The translations under genes were made by a program, and so were the position numbers. A DNA stretch of 64,000 bases from an uncultured SAR86 cluster bacterium (GTDB lineage Bacteria; Pseudomonadota; Gammaproteobacteria; Magnimaribacterales; Magnimaribacteraceae): the NCBI GenBank assembly GCA_902630715.1, contig CACOVO010000001.1, positions 1 to 64,000 on the forward strand, in the 5' to 3' direction. Shown one piece after another: positions 1 through 6,669 of the stretch. Each line of letters opens with the position of its first letter. Position 1 is the stretch's first letter. The notes under the pieces were generated by a model. The model was not told the origin of the DNA. It saw nothing but the letters and a program-made list of their open reading frames with translations, and searched no databases.

Positions 1-415
1 TATGGTTAGGGTTCCGTTGGCTAAGGTGTAATCTGTACCTGATCCCGTTGCGGTACCAGTAACCGCATAATCAACGGTTACATCTTGTGCCGAAGCTGCC
101 GATAAATCGACCGTGAGGTCTTTAGAAGATGTAGATTCTGCGCCACTTGAACTTGTGCTATTAAAATCAACCACTGGTGCACTATCATTATCAGTGATGG
201 TATAAGTGTGAACACTATCGCTACCTAAAGTTGCATTGCTTGGGTTCGATAAGGTAACAATTACTGTCTCGTTAGCTTCATCAAGAGAATCATTAACAAT
301 GCTTCCAATTGTAATTATTCCAGATGTTGCGCCGGCACTTATGGTAAGGGTTCCGTTAGCTAAGGTGTAATCTGTACCCGATCCTGTTGCGGTACCAGTA
401 ATAGAATAATCAACT
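1..415. repeat. 339-nt (113-aa) tandem Calx-beta repeat units
   Basis: 'tatggttagggttccgttggctaaggtgtaatctgtacctgatcc' at 1 recurs as 'tatggtaagggttccgttagctaaggtgtaatctgtacccgatcc' at 340; offset 339 nt. Confidence 0.8.
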
Positions 416-1200
416 GTCGCGTTCTGGGTTGAAGCAAATGATAAATCTACTGTTAAATTTGCTGAGGAAACGGATTCAGCCCCATTAGAGCTGGTAATAT
501 TAAAATCAACTGTTGGATTTGCTGCTCTAGTTATGACTCGAATATAGTCACCTGGACGACCATTTTTTGAACCAAATCTTAATGTTCTTTTATCAGAGCC
601 AATAGATACCCAATCTCCTGATTGGGTTGAGCTGGTTGTACTGCTACCATAATGAACATGACCCTCTGTCTGCCTAGCGCTGTAACCATTAGCACTTGAG
701 GTTGGGTAGGTTGCATTCAACTTATCTATGTAATCAAAATCTATTGTCATTGATGGGTCGGTCCAATATCCTAATATTTCATAATCAAAGACTATTTCAC
801 CAATCATTGAAGTTCGATCACTTTTACTATCGTGGTCGTCGTTGATAAAAACCAGGTAAGAATTGGCTGGTGTATCCCCAAATACAATCGAGGTCGCACT
901 TCCGGTCGGCACATAGCCGAGGCCGCTAAAGTTGTATGTATTTGTGCATATAGAACTGCTTTGGCCTTGCTGACAAATATTGGTTCTCTCGGGGGCAATT
1001 ATGAAGTCAAAGCCGGAAGTTGATCTCTGACCAGCAGTGGTTTCTTTTCGGGCCCTAAAGTCAGTAGCGCTGGATTTAATTTCTACATATGAATTAACGC
1101 TAGAGATGCCGTCTGCATGAACCTGCAAAGACAATAATCCAGTAAATATTAGAAATGCACTAATATAAAAAGATCTTCGTAAATTTAATCTTTTTCTCAC
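1..1200 (-). CDS. Calx-beta-type repeat surface/secreted protein, N-terminal part (runs off the window start)
   Basis: Manual minus-strand translation from GTG at 1200: VRKRLNLRRSFYISAFLIFTGLLSLQVHADG (signal peptide) ... repeats of VDFN(S/I)TSS(S/N)GAES..S..LTVDLS.AS.Q..TVDY..TGTATGSGTDYTLANGTLTISAG. No stop before the window edge, so it is absent from the ORF track. Confidence 0.8.
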   Translation of the reverse strand, partial: MRKRLNLRRSFYISAFLIFTGLLSLQVHADGISSVNSYVEIKSSATDFRARKETTAGQRSTSGFDFIIAPERTNICQQGQSSSICTNTYNFSGLGYVPTGSATSIVFGDTPANSYLVFINDDHDSKSDRTSMIGEIVFDYEILGYWTDPSMTIDFDYIDKLNATYPTSSANGYSARQTEGHVHYGSSTTSSTQSGDWVSIGSDKRTLRFGSKNGRPGDYIRVITRAANPTVDFNITSSNGAESVSSANLTVDLSFASTQNATVDYSITGTATGSGTDYTLANGTLTISAGATSGIITIGSIVNDSLDEANETVIVTLSNPSNATLGSDSVHTYTITDNDSAPVVDFNSTSSSGAESTSSKDLTVDLSAASAQDVTVDYAVTGTATGSGTDYTLANGTLTI

Positions 1201-1354
1201 TTTTACTCTTTAATTGGCTGTACCCAGAAATTTTTGCGGCTAACATCATATATAAAAAATGACAATTTATCATTATTTAAGATGAAAAAATAAAGTGAAC
1301 TGAAGCACTAGTTCTTAATGAAACCATCAAGCAAAAATTATTGTATATAGAAAT

Positions 1355-1687
1355 TTATGGAAGGCGGTTAATCTTACTAAGTATCCAAAAACCCAAACAA
1401 GTGCTTACGATGGCTCTAATTGTTTGAACAATTATCAAAGGCAAAGAAAAAATGAAATCCAAAAAAGGGTTCCATAACCACAAATAGAGCCAATCAACGA
1501 TCGGAAGTAAAATGATAAAAAAATGTCTTATAAACTCTATTTGCGACAAAGAAATAATTCCATAGTCGGTGCTTATCACAATCCATAGCCCCCATAAGAC
1601 GAGTCCCATTTGAAATGGGGTAGTTCCAATGCAAAAGTATGCAAAACCTTTAAGAAATAATTTCATAAAAGGCTTGTCTATAAACAA
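1355..1687 (-). CDS. hypothetical membrane protein (110 aa)
   Basis: ORF with several hydrophobic segments; no family recognised. Confidence 0.45.
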   Translation of the reverse strand: MFIDKPFMKLFLKGFAYFCIGTTPFQMGLVLWGLWIVISTDYGIISLSQIEFIRHFFIILLPIVDWLYLWLWNPFLDFIFSLPLIIVQTIRAIVSTCLGFWILSKINRLP

Positions 1688-1805
1688 TCATGGTGGCTTA
1701 AGAAGGGAAAAATTGAAATTTCATGAAAACTATAAACATATTTGCTATCGTAAACTTCTCCATCGTTACTAATTTGATTTATAACTACTAGTCATAATTC
1801 ACTAG

Positions 1806-3404
1806 TTATCTAGCTTGTGATTCTTCTATAAGCTTAACAAGGTTTTCGTGAATTATAGGCGCGGTATCTGGACCCAAAGATACTATCTCGCCATAAGTTT
1901 CTTCGTCCTCTCCATAGATCCAAGGGGCATCTTCATCCCATTCACTTTTTGGGATGATGTAACCAATAGAATCATTTGCCAAATTCACCATCAAATTTAG
2001 TTTGTCTGGAAATTGACTGCGCAAATGTGGAACTTCTTGCGGGGCTATCGTGTAATCGGCACCTAAAGGATTTTCTATGCCTCCAACAGCAATTTCTGGA
2101 TAAAGTTCTCCTGGAACACCTGTAATAGTCGCTTCTCCTAATTGTATGTATGCTACTTCACTTAAATAGCGAATAAATGGTGGCATCAGACTGAATTTAG
2201 TATCGGTATCAATCACGCCAAGTAAAGTGCCCAATGAGAGCATGAAATTTTCTATGCCTAATTCTATTTCTGCCGAGTGGACAGTTATGGATGGATTTGG
2301 TGACTGCTTAAAATCACCTATATTAAAAGCATCTATTACACTGTTCGCTAGACTATAGCCATATGCACGTGCTTTAGCATGACTTGGTTTAGTAAGCATT
2401 TTTTTCAAAACAGGATCATAAATTGGATCGGTCGGTCCTGATGTCATCAAACCTCCAATGTTTCCTGTAAGCCATAACGTGGTTCCACCAAGCCCAGCTC
2501 TTATGAGCTGATCATCATAATAAATGCCGTCACTGATGCCACTTCTTAAGTAGCCTGCAACATCAGAAGTTAATTCTAGATTTTTATCCCATGTAAGCTC
2601 GACATGAATTCCAAAGTTAATTAACGAGCCTATTATTGACCCATCGGGGCGATTAAACAAAATTACTCTTATGTCGTCATCTATAACGATGGGTTTTCGT
2701 TTATCTTTGATAGGCGTACGAGGATTGGTTGGAATTAAAGCTTGACTCATTTCTGCGGGCTCCAAATTATCTATAGCCATTTTTAATGTGCTTATGAAAT
2801 CTTTTTTAAGCTGCTCCATGTATGCATCATCAACACCGCTCTTTAAAAAACTTGGACCCCAAAGGCCTTGAGTATCTGGGCCCTCATGATTATGTGTTGC
2901 ATGCACCATGATGTAATCTAAACCCCACTCTGCAGGAACATCTTCGCGGACACTAAGTACAAATTTTCTCATCAAGCCAATAGTGTCAGCACTAATAATT
3001 GCTATCCGAGTCTGGCCGTCATCAATCACCGCAGTTACGGCCATGAGGTCATCTTTAACTCCTTGAGCAGCCCGTTTATTTTGAAAACCTGCCATCCAAA
3101 CAGCATCGAACTGGTTATTGCCGTTTAAATCAGTCCATTTATCGATATCTGGATCAAATTGAGCATCGTTATTTATATCCTCCCATTCATCAATAAGATC
3201 AGGGGTAATGGGAAGCTCAGCAAATCCAACTTTAAGTTCGTTTGCATAGATTTGAGAAGTCAAAAAAAGGGAAAACATCATGAGAATGTAAAGTCTGTTT
3301 TTTGTAAAACTAATTAGATTTAAACAGTATTTTAATTTCATTCTTTGTTTTGTATGTGTAGTGTGCCTGGCAGAATTGCTATAAGCATTATTAATGTAGC
3401 CCAA
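1806..3404 (-). CDS. neutral/alkaline non-lysosomal ceramidase-like secreted protein
   Basis: ELKVGFAELPITPDL...DLNGNNQFDAVWMAGFQNKRAAQGVKDDLMAVTAVIDDG...VHATHNHEGPDTQGLWG is typical of ceramidase-like N-terminal domains. The true start is probably the internal MKLKYCLNL, giving a signal peptide. Confidence 0.65.
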   Translation of the reverse strand: MGYINNAYSNSARHTTHTKQRMKLKYCLNLISFTKNRLYILMMFSLFLTSQIYANELKVGFAELPITPDLIDEWEDINNDAQFDPDIDKWTDLNGNNQFDAVWMAGFQNKRAAQGVKDDLMAVTAVIDDGQTRIAIISADTIGLMRKFVLSVREDVPAEWGLDYIMVHATHNHEGPDTQGLWGPSFLKSGVDDAYMEQLKKDFISTLKMAIDNLEPAEMSQALIPTNPRTPIKDKRKPIVIDDDIRVILFNRPDGSIIGSLINFGIHVELTWDKNLELTSDVAGYLRSGISDGIYYDDQLIRAGLGGTTLWLTGNIGGLMTSGPTDPIYDPVLKKMLTKPSHAKARAYGYSLANSVIDAFNIGDFKQSPNPSITVHSAEIELGIENFMLSLGTLLGVIDTDTKFSLMPPFIRYLSEVAYIQLGEATITGVPGELYPEIAVGGIENPLGADYTIAPQEVPHLRSQFPDKLNLMVNLANDSIGYIIPKSEWDEDAPWIYGEDEETYGEIVSLGPDTAPIIHENLVKLIEESQAR

Positions 3405-3523
3405 TAATCACCTCCTAACAATTTACCTGAAACGTAATCATTAATTCCATATCCAATTAATATAATCAAACAACCTAAATGAAGGTATAGAAAAAGCTTC
3501 TTAAGAGTTAACTTTTTAATCAC
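3338..3523 (-). CDS. small membrane protein (61 aa, GTG start)
   Basis: ORF starts 9 nt after the rep1 glmS-tail stop; hydrophobic central segment. Confidence 0.4.
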   Translation of the reverse strand: MIKKLTLKKLFLYLHLGCLIILIGYGINDYVSGKLLGGDYWATLIMLIAILPGTLHIQNKE

Positions 3524-3532
3524 TGTTCTGAA

Positions 3533-3554
3533 TTACTCCACGGTAACTGATTAG
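3533..3554 (-). repeat. glmS-tail core repeat 1: ttactccacggtaactgattag
   Basis: Minus strand TCA GTT ACC GTG GAG TAA = S V T V E stop, identical peptide to the GlmS C-terminus. Confidence 0.85.
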
Positions 3555-3574
3555 TTTTTTGTGTTACCCTTTTT
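3555..3574 (+). repeat. left terminal inverted repeat of module 1 (degenerate)
   Basis: ttttttgtgttacccttttt vs minus-strand TTTTGGGTGTAACTGTTATG (3718 down to 3699); 10 of the first 13 positions match. Confidence 0.5.
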
Positions 3575-3701
3575 TTACTTTTATTCCCTGTTTTTTGAAC
3601 ATTTCCATTAGATTTTTCTTGATTAAATCTCTGGAGTCTTCGGGTTTTACGACTACACCCTCTAATTTCTCTTCTTTTGTTTTTTCTTTTTTCTTTTTCA
3701 T
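3564..3701 (-). CDS. hypothetical lysine-rich 45-aa protein
   Basis: Manual translation MKKKKEKTKEEKLEGVVVKPEDSRDLIKKNLMEMFKKQGIKVKKG; fills the interval between core repeats 1 and 2. Confidence 0.45.
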   Translation of the reverse strand: MKKKKEKTKEEKLEGVVVKPEDSRDLIKKNLMEMFKKQGIKVKKG

Positions 3702-3718
3702 AACAGTTACACCCAAAA
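3699..3718 (-). repeat. right terminal inverted repeat of module 1 (degenerate)
   Basis: Abuts core repeat 2; pairs with 3555-3574. Confidence 0.5.
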
Positions 3719-3740
3719 TTATTCCACAGTAACGGAGCAA
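3719..3740 (-). repeat. glmS-tail core repeat 2: ttattccacagtaacggagcaa
   Basis: Minus strand TCC GTT ACT GTG GAA TAA = S V T V E stop. Confidence 0.85.
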
Positions 3741-3760
3741 GGTGAACGGGTCTTACATTC

Positions 3761-3934
3761 TCAACTATTTTTGTTCATAAATTTTTTCATTGAAAGAGAA
3801 ATTATTGCTATTAAAAAAAATACCGTGGCAACATCATGGAGACCGTTGATGCCAAATAAACTTTCAGATAAATACATCGCTATTGCAAGAATTATTAAAA
3901 CCCAGAATTCATATTTTTTTAAAAACTTAATCAT
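3761..3934 (-). CDS. small membrane protein (57 aa)
   Basis: Manual translation MIKFLKKYEFWVLIILAIAMYLSESLFGINGLHDVATVFFLIAIISLSMKKFMNKNS; fills the interval between core repeats 2 and 3; start 9 nt after the repeat-3 stop. Confidence 0.5.
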   Translation of the reverse strand: MIKFLKKYEFWVLIILAIAMYLSESLFGINGLHDVATVFFLIAIISLSMKKFMNKNS

Positions 3935-3943
3935 TTTTTGAAA

Positions 3944-3965
3944 CTACTCCACCGTAACGGTATTG
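3944..3965 (-). repeat. glmS-tail core repeat 3: ctactccaccgtaacggtattg
   Basis: Minus strand ACC GTT ACG GTG GAG TAG = T V T V E stop. Confidence 0.85.
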
Positions 3966-3985
3966 AATTGGAGTATGATTTGATT
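3966..3985 (+). repeat. left terminal inverted repeat of module 3
   Basis: aattggagtatgatttgatt vs minus-strand ATTTGAAGTGTGATTTAAAA (4439 down to 4420); 14 of 20 match. Confidence 0.6.
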
Positions 3986-3993
3986 CATGACGA

Positions 3994-4179
3994 TTAACTG
4001 TAAGAATTCCAATATATCTTAATCATTCTTTTTACTCCTGGTGTTTTAATTTCTTCAATATCCTTTAGGTTTTTGTAAATCAACGAGTATGTGTCTGGTG
4101 TGAGGTCATCAGGTCTGGTTCCCCCTTTCGTCTCTCTAAAAAACTGGGTTGTAAGTGACATTATTTCTTCTTTATCCAT
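3994..4179 (-). CDS. hypothetical protein (61 aa)
   Basis: Short ORF overlapping the end of the 81-aa ORF by 19 nt; same strand and module. Confidence 0.35.
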   Translation of the reverse strand: MDKEEIMSLTTQFFRETKGGTRPDDLTPDTYSLIYKNLKDIEEIKTPGVKRMIKIYWNSYS

Positions 4180-4406
4180 CCTTCTCTTTCATCGTGATTT
4201 AAATGTTGGTCAACTGATGAACCATTTCCAGTATATATATCTTCTAAAGAGGTATCCTTTTGTAAACATTTTCTATATCCAGAGTTTGGAGAATTTATCT
4301 CATTATAAGTTCTACCCCTTCCATCGTTATCAATCCAATTCCACCTATCAATGTGTAGTTTCTTCCTAACTCTTTCGGTGGTTTTATTTGTTCTAAAATA
4401 TTTCAT
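4161..4406 (-). CDS. hypothetical protein (81 aa)
   Basis: ATG start 33 nt after the repeat-4 stop; first ORF of module 3. Confidence 0.4.
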   Translation of the reverse strand: MKYFRTNKTTERVRKKLHIDRWNWIDNDGRGRTYNEINSPNSGYRKCLQKDTSLEDIYTGNGSSVDQHLNHDEREGWIKKK

Positions 4407-4419
4407 TACTTAAATTAAT

Positions 4420-4439
4420 TTTTAAATCACACTTCAAAT
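4420..4439 (-). repeat. right terminal inverted repeat of module 3
   Basis: Abuts core repeat 4; pairs with 3966-3985. Confidence 0.6.
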
Positions 4440-4461
4440 CTATTCAACGGTGACTGATTGG
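4440..4461 (-). repeat. glmS-tail core repeat 4: ctattcaacggtgactgattgg
   Basis: Minus strand TCA GTC ACC GTT GAA TAG = S V T V E stop; the 18 nt are identical to the present glmS 3' end. Confidence 0.9.
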
Positions 4462-4479
4462 ATTTGTGTGTTCCTATTT
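4462..4479 (+). repeat. left terminal inverted repeat of module 4
   Basis: atttgtgtgttcctattt, perfect 18-bp inverted match to 5868-5885 (aaataggaacacacaaat). Confidence 0.9.
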
Positions 4480-4490
4480 CTTTTTTTCAT

Positions 4491-5516
4491 TTACTTTTTT
4501 AAAGGTGTCATTACCCAATTTCCTTTAATGTCATAGAAATCAAATACACCTTCATATTTATCGTCTCCTAACCAAATACCGGTCCAGGTTCTATAACCGT
4601 CTCCAAAAATAATATTATTTCCTTCAAAAGACCAAGAATAATTCTTCAAATTTTTTCCTGAGGAATAAATTAAACCATTTCCTCTAAATTCAAATATGTC
4701 TGTTTTTCGTTCGGGGAGATTTTTATACCGTATTTCCCATGTTTTATTTGTGTTAATTCGGATGGTGTCCTGAAAATTAGTTCCAGTTCCAAATATCTCC
4801 CCTGTACTTCCTCCGTTCAATATACGTACTCTATAGAGAAGTTTTCCCTCATTATCTCTTACGTTCTCAAGATAATCCCCGAGACCACCTGTTCTCAGAT
4901 AAAAATATTCAAATTGTGGTTTCCCATTAATAATTCTTTTGTAACTGATCATGGTACCGTCTTTATATTCAGTTAAATCATAACTATTCTCAGTTATATT
5001 AGATCTAAGTGTTCCGTGTCTTTTTCCGTTTTTCCAATTTATTACCTTGTCCAATCTTCCATCTTCAGAATAAAAATTTTCCACACCTTCTTTCTTCCCA
5101 TTCTTAAAATAAACTTCAATAGATAATCTCCCATTAGGATTAAAAATTTTTTCATGAACACGTTCTCCTTTGTAATAGTCAGTAAAAGTAAATAGTTCTC
5201 CACTTGAATAATAATATCTAACAGGTCCGTGAATTACACCACCAACATACTCATAATGTGATTCCAAAGTTCCATCATATCTAAATTGTTTTGAGGGACC
5301 ATCTAATAGACCTCTGTAATAACTTTTCGAAAACTTTATATCTCGATTCGGTTCTTTTAGATAATAACCTATTACAACTCCTGTAATAGGTCTTCTGGTG
5401 TTTTGATCAAGTGTTATCCCTTCTTCAATCAATACGGGACCGGTTATAATTTTTCCCCTATCTTCACCACAGGAAAACAAAAATAAACAACAAAGAATTA
5501 AAAACAACTTATTCAT
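4491..5516 (-). CDS. MORN-repeat / YwqK-like lipoprotein
   Basis: MNKLFLILCCLFLFSCGED lipobox; repeats such as YYKGERVHEKIFNPNGRLSIEVYFKNGKKEGVENFYSEDGRLDKVINWKNGKRHG. Confidence 0.7.
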   Translation of the reverse strand: MNKLFLILCCLFLFSCGEDRGKIITGPVLIEEGITLDQNTRRPITGVVIGYYLKEPNRDIKFSKSYYRGLLDGPSKQFRYDGTLESHYEYVGGVIHGPVRYYYSSGELFTFTDYYKGERVHEKIFNPNGRLSIEVYFKNGKKEGVENFYSEDGRLDKVINWKNGKRHGTLRSNITENSYDLTEYKDGTMISYKRIINGKPQFEYFYLRTGGLGDYLENVRDNEGKLLYRVRILNGGSTGEIFGTGTNFQDTIRINTNKTWEIRYKNLPERKTDIFEFRGNGLIYSSGKNLKNYSWSFEGNNIIFGDGYRTWTGIWLGDDKYEGVFDFYDIKGNWVMTPLKK

Positions 5517-5554
5517 TAACGTTAAGTAAAATTTATATTTTTTTGAATAAAGTT

Positions 5555-5881
5555 CTAGTTTAATGAAAATTTAGATATCTGGGGTATGATTTTCTTCTTC
5601 CTCAATAAATTTATTCTTTCTTCTCGTTGTCTATGTCTCTTTAAGACTGAATAAACTGATGTGTTGAACCAAGTATTACCTCTTTCAGTTTTAATACCCC
5701 AAGAATTCAATTTATCCCTTATCTTTCTATATCCTAGACCCTTTTCCTCATGTAGATATTTGATTAAGTTGAGTACTACTTGTTGTCTTTTTGAATATAC
5801 AGACCTAAAAGTTAGGTCATTTGACTCTATCTCTATTTCGAATTCTAAATATGGGATTGTGTTCTCAAAATAGGAACACAC
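5555..5881 (-). CDS. small HTH protein resembling the serine-recombinase 'Recombinase' DNA-binding domain
   Basis: EKGLGYRKIRDKLNSWGIKTERGNTWFNTSVYSVLKRHRQREERIN; no catalytic resolvase domain; paralogous to ORF 6397-6666. GTG start 4 nt after the repeat-5 stop. Confidence 0.55.
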   Translation of the reverse strand: MCSYFENTIPYLEFEIEIESNDLTFRSVYSKRQQVVLNLIKYLHEEKGLGYRKIRDKLNSWGIKTERGNTWFNTSVYSVLKRHRQREERINLLRKKKIIPQISKFSLN

Positions 5882-5885
5882 AAAT
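5868..5885 (-). repeat. right terminal inverted repeat of module 4
   Basis: aaataggaacacacaaat; reverse complement ATTTGTGTGTTCCTATTT is identical to 4462-4479. Confidence 0.9.
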
Positions 5886-5907
5886 TTATTCCACCGTCAC
5901 TGTTTAA
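5886..5907 (-). repeat. glmS-tail core repeat 5: ttattccaccgtcactgtttaa
   Basis: Minus strand ACA GTG ACG GTG GAA TAA = T V T V E stop. Confidence 0.85.
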
Positions 5908-5922
5908 GTTTGAACAGAGAAT
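5908..5922 (+). repeat. left terminal inverted repeat of module 5
   Basis: gtttgaacagagaat, perfect inverted match to 6323-6337; with the adjoining taa the match is 18 bp. Confidence 0.9.
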
Positions 5923-5975
5923 AAGATTTTTAAACCTCTTATCAAACATTATATAAAATCTTCTATACTTTTCTT

Positions 5976-6335
5976 TCATGTTCTTTTTAGAAACTCTGAC
6001 ATAAAGTCTTCACAGATTTTCTTGACTGCTTTTGCGTCTTCGTCACCAAAAGTTTTGTTTGGTCTATTTTCATAATCATTACAGAACTTTTCACATGCAT
6101 TGCTGGAATAAAATGCAGTAACGCCAAGATGAAGCATGTGTATAATCTCGTTTGTAGGTTTAATATTTTGCTTGGACAAGACAGTGCTGCAAACAGTTTT
6201 TATTTCCTCTTCAGTTGCAACTCTATTATTTGTTGACTCCCACTTTCTCAGATGATTGCCTGCCTGGAAAACGAGAGCATACTGAAGAATATTATATGCT
6301 CCGAATAATTCCTGAATACTTAATTCTCTGTTCAA
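5976..6335 (-). CDS. hypothetical protein (119 aa, TTG start)
   Basis: Only ORF between core repeats 5 and 6; start 2 nt after the repeat-6 stop. Confidence 0.5.
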   Translation of the reverse strand: MNRELSIQELFGAYNILQYALVFQAGNHLRKWESTNNRVATEEEIKTVCSTVLSKQNIKPTNEIIHMLHLGVTAFYSSNACEKFCNDYENRPNKTFGDEDAKAVKKICEDFMSEFLKRT

Positions 6336-6337
6336 AC
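6323..6337 (-). repeat. right terminal inverted repeat of module 5
   Basis: attctctgttcaaac; reverse complement GTTTGAACAGAGAAT is identical to 5908-5922. Confidence 0.9.
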
Positions 6338-6359
6338 TTACTCCACCGTTACAGACTTT
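6338..6359 (-). repeat. glmS-tail core repeat 6: ttactccaccgttacagacttt
   Basis: Minus strand AAG TCT GTA ACG GTG GAG TAA = K S V T V E stop. Confidence 0.9.
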
Positions 6360-6362
6360 ATC

Positions 6363-6373
6363 CTACAGAGGGG
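6363..6373 (+). repeat. left terminal inverted repeat of module 6 (RM module)
   Basis: ctacagagggg; inverted match to cccctctgtag at 11610-11620. Both lie 3 nt from the core/stop codon. Confidence 0.8.
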
Positions 6374-6396
6374 ATTATCTGTGTTTTGATGTTGAG

Positions 6397-6666
6397 GTGA
6401 CTTCCAATCAACTTTGGCACACCCATTATTCTCCCTACCAATCATTTCTCCATAATAAGATAAAGCAACTCAAAGCAGAAGGTTTGGGTTATAGAAAAAT
6501 TGCCAAAAGACTTAACGAAGAAAATATAAAAACCTCTAGGGGCAATATCTTTTTCCCTTCTAGTGTCTATTCCATTTTAAAAAAGAAGAAAATTAGAGAT
6601 GAAAGATTGAATCAAGAATTTGAAAAAAAGATATCTGAGTTTTTGTTTGAGTATGTGATTGATTAG
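6397..6666 (+). CDS. small HTH protein resembling the serine-recombinase 'Recombinase' DNA-binding domain (89 aa, GTG start)
   Basis: AEGLGYRKIAKRLNEENIKTSRGNIFFPSSVYSILKKKKIRDERLN, similar to ORF 5555-5881; only plus-strand gene in the modular region. Confidence 0.55.
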   Translation: MTSNQLWHTHYSPYQSFLHNKIKQLKAEGLGYRKIAKRLNEENIKTSRGNIFFPSSVYSILKKKKIRDERLNQEFEKKISEFLFEYVID

Positions 6667-6669
6667 AAC

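Noticed and set aside
804-1023. ORFs 804-998 (-) and 832-1023 (+)
   Set aside because: Overlap the Calx-beta protein frame, which has a signal peptide and continuous coding; treated as spurious.
3719-3965. Inverted arms for module 2
   Set aside because: ggtgaacgggtcttac vs TTTCAAAAAATGATTA shows no convincing match at the 22-bp offset; reported as a module by its cores only.
4091-4369. 92-aa plus-strand ORF
   Set aside because: Antisense to the 81-aa and 61-aa minus-strand ORFs of module 3; no coding features recognised.
3533-6359. CRISPR array
   Set aside because: Core repeats are degenerate at wobble positions, spacing varies from about 180 bp to 5 kb, intervals contain ORFs, and there are no cas genes.
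3533-6359. Classical integron with attC sites
   Set aside because: No intI-like tyrosine recombinase and no recognisable attC R/L boxes (GTTRRRY/RYYYAAC pairs); the shared site is the glmS 3' coding end.
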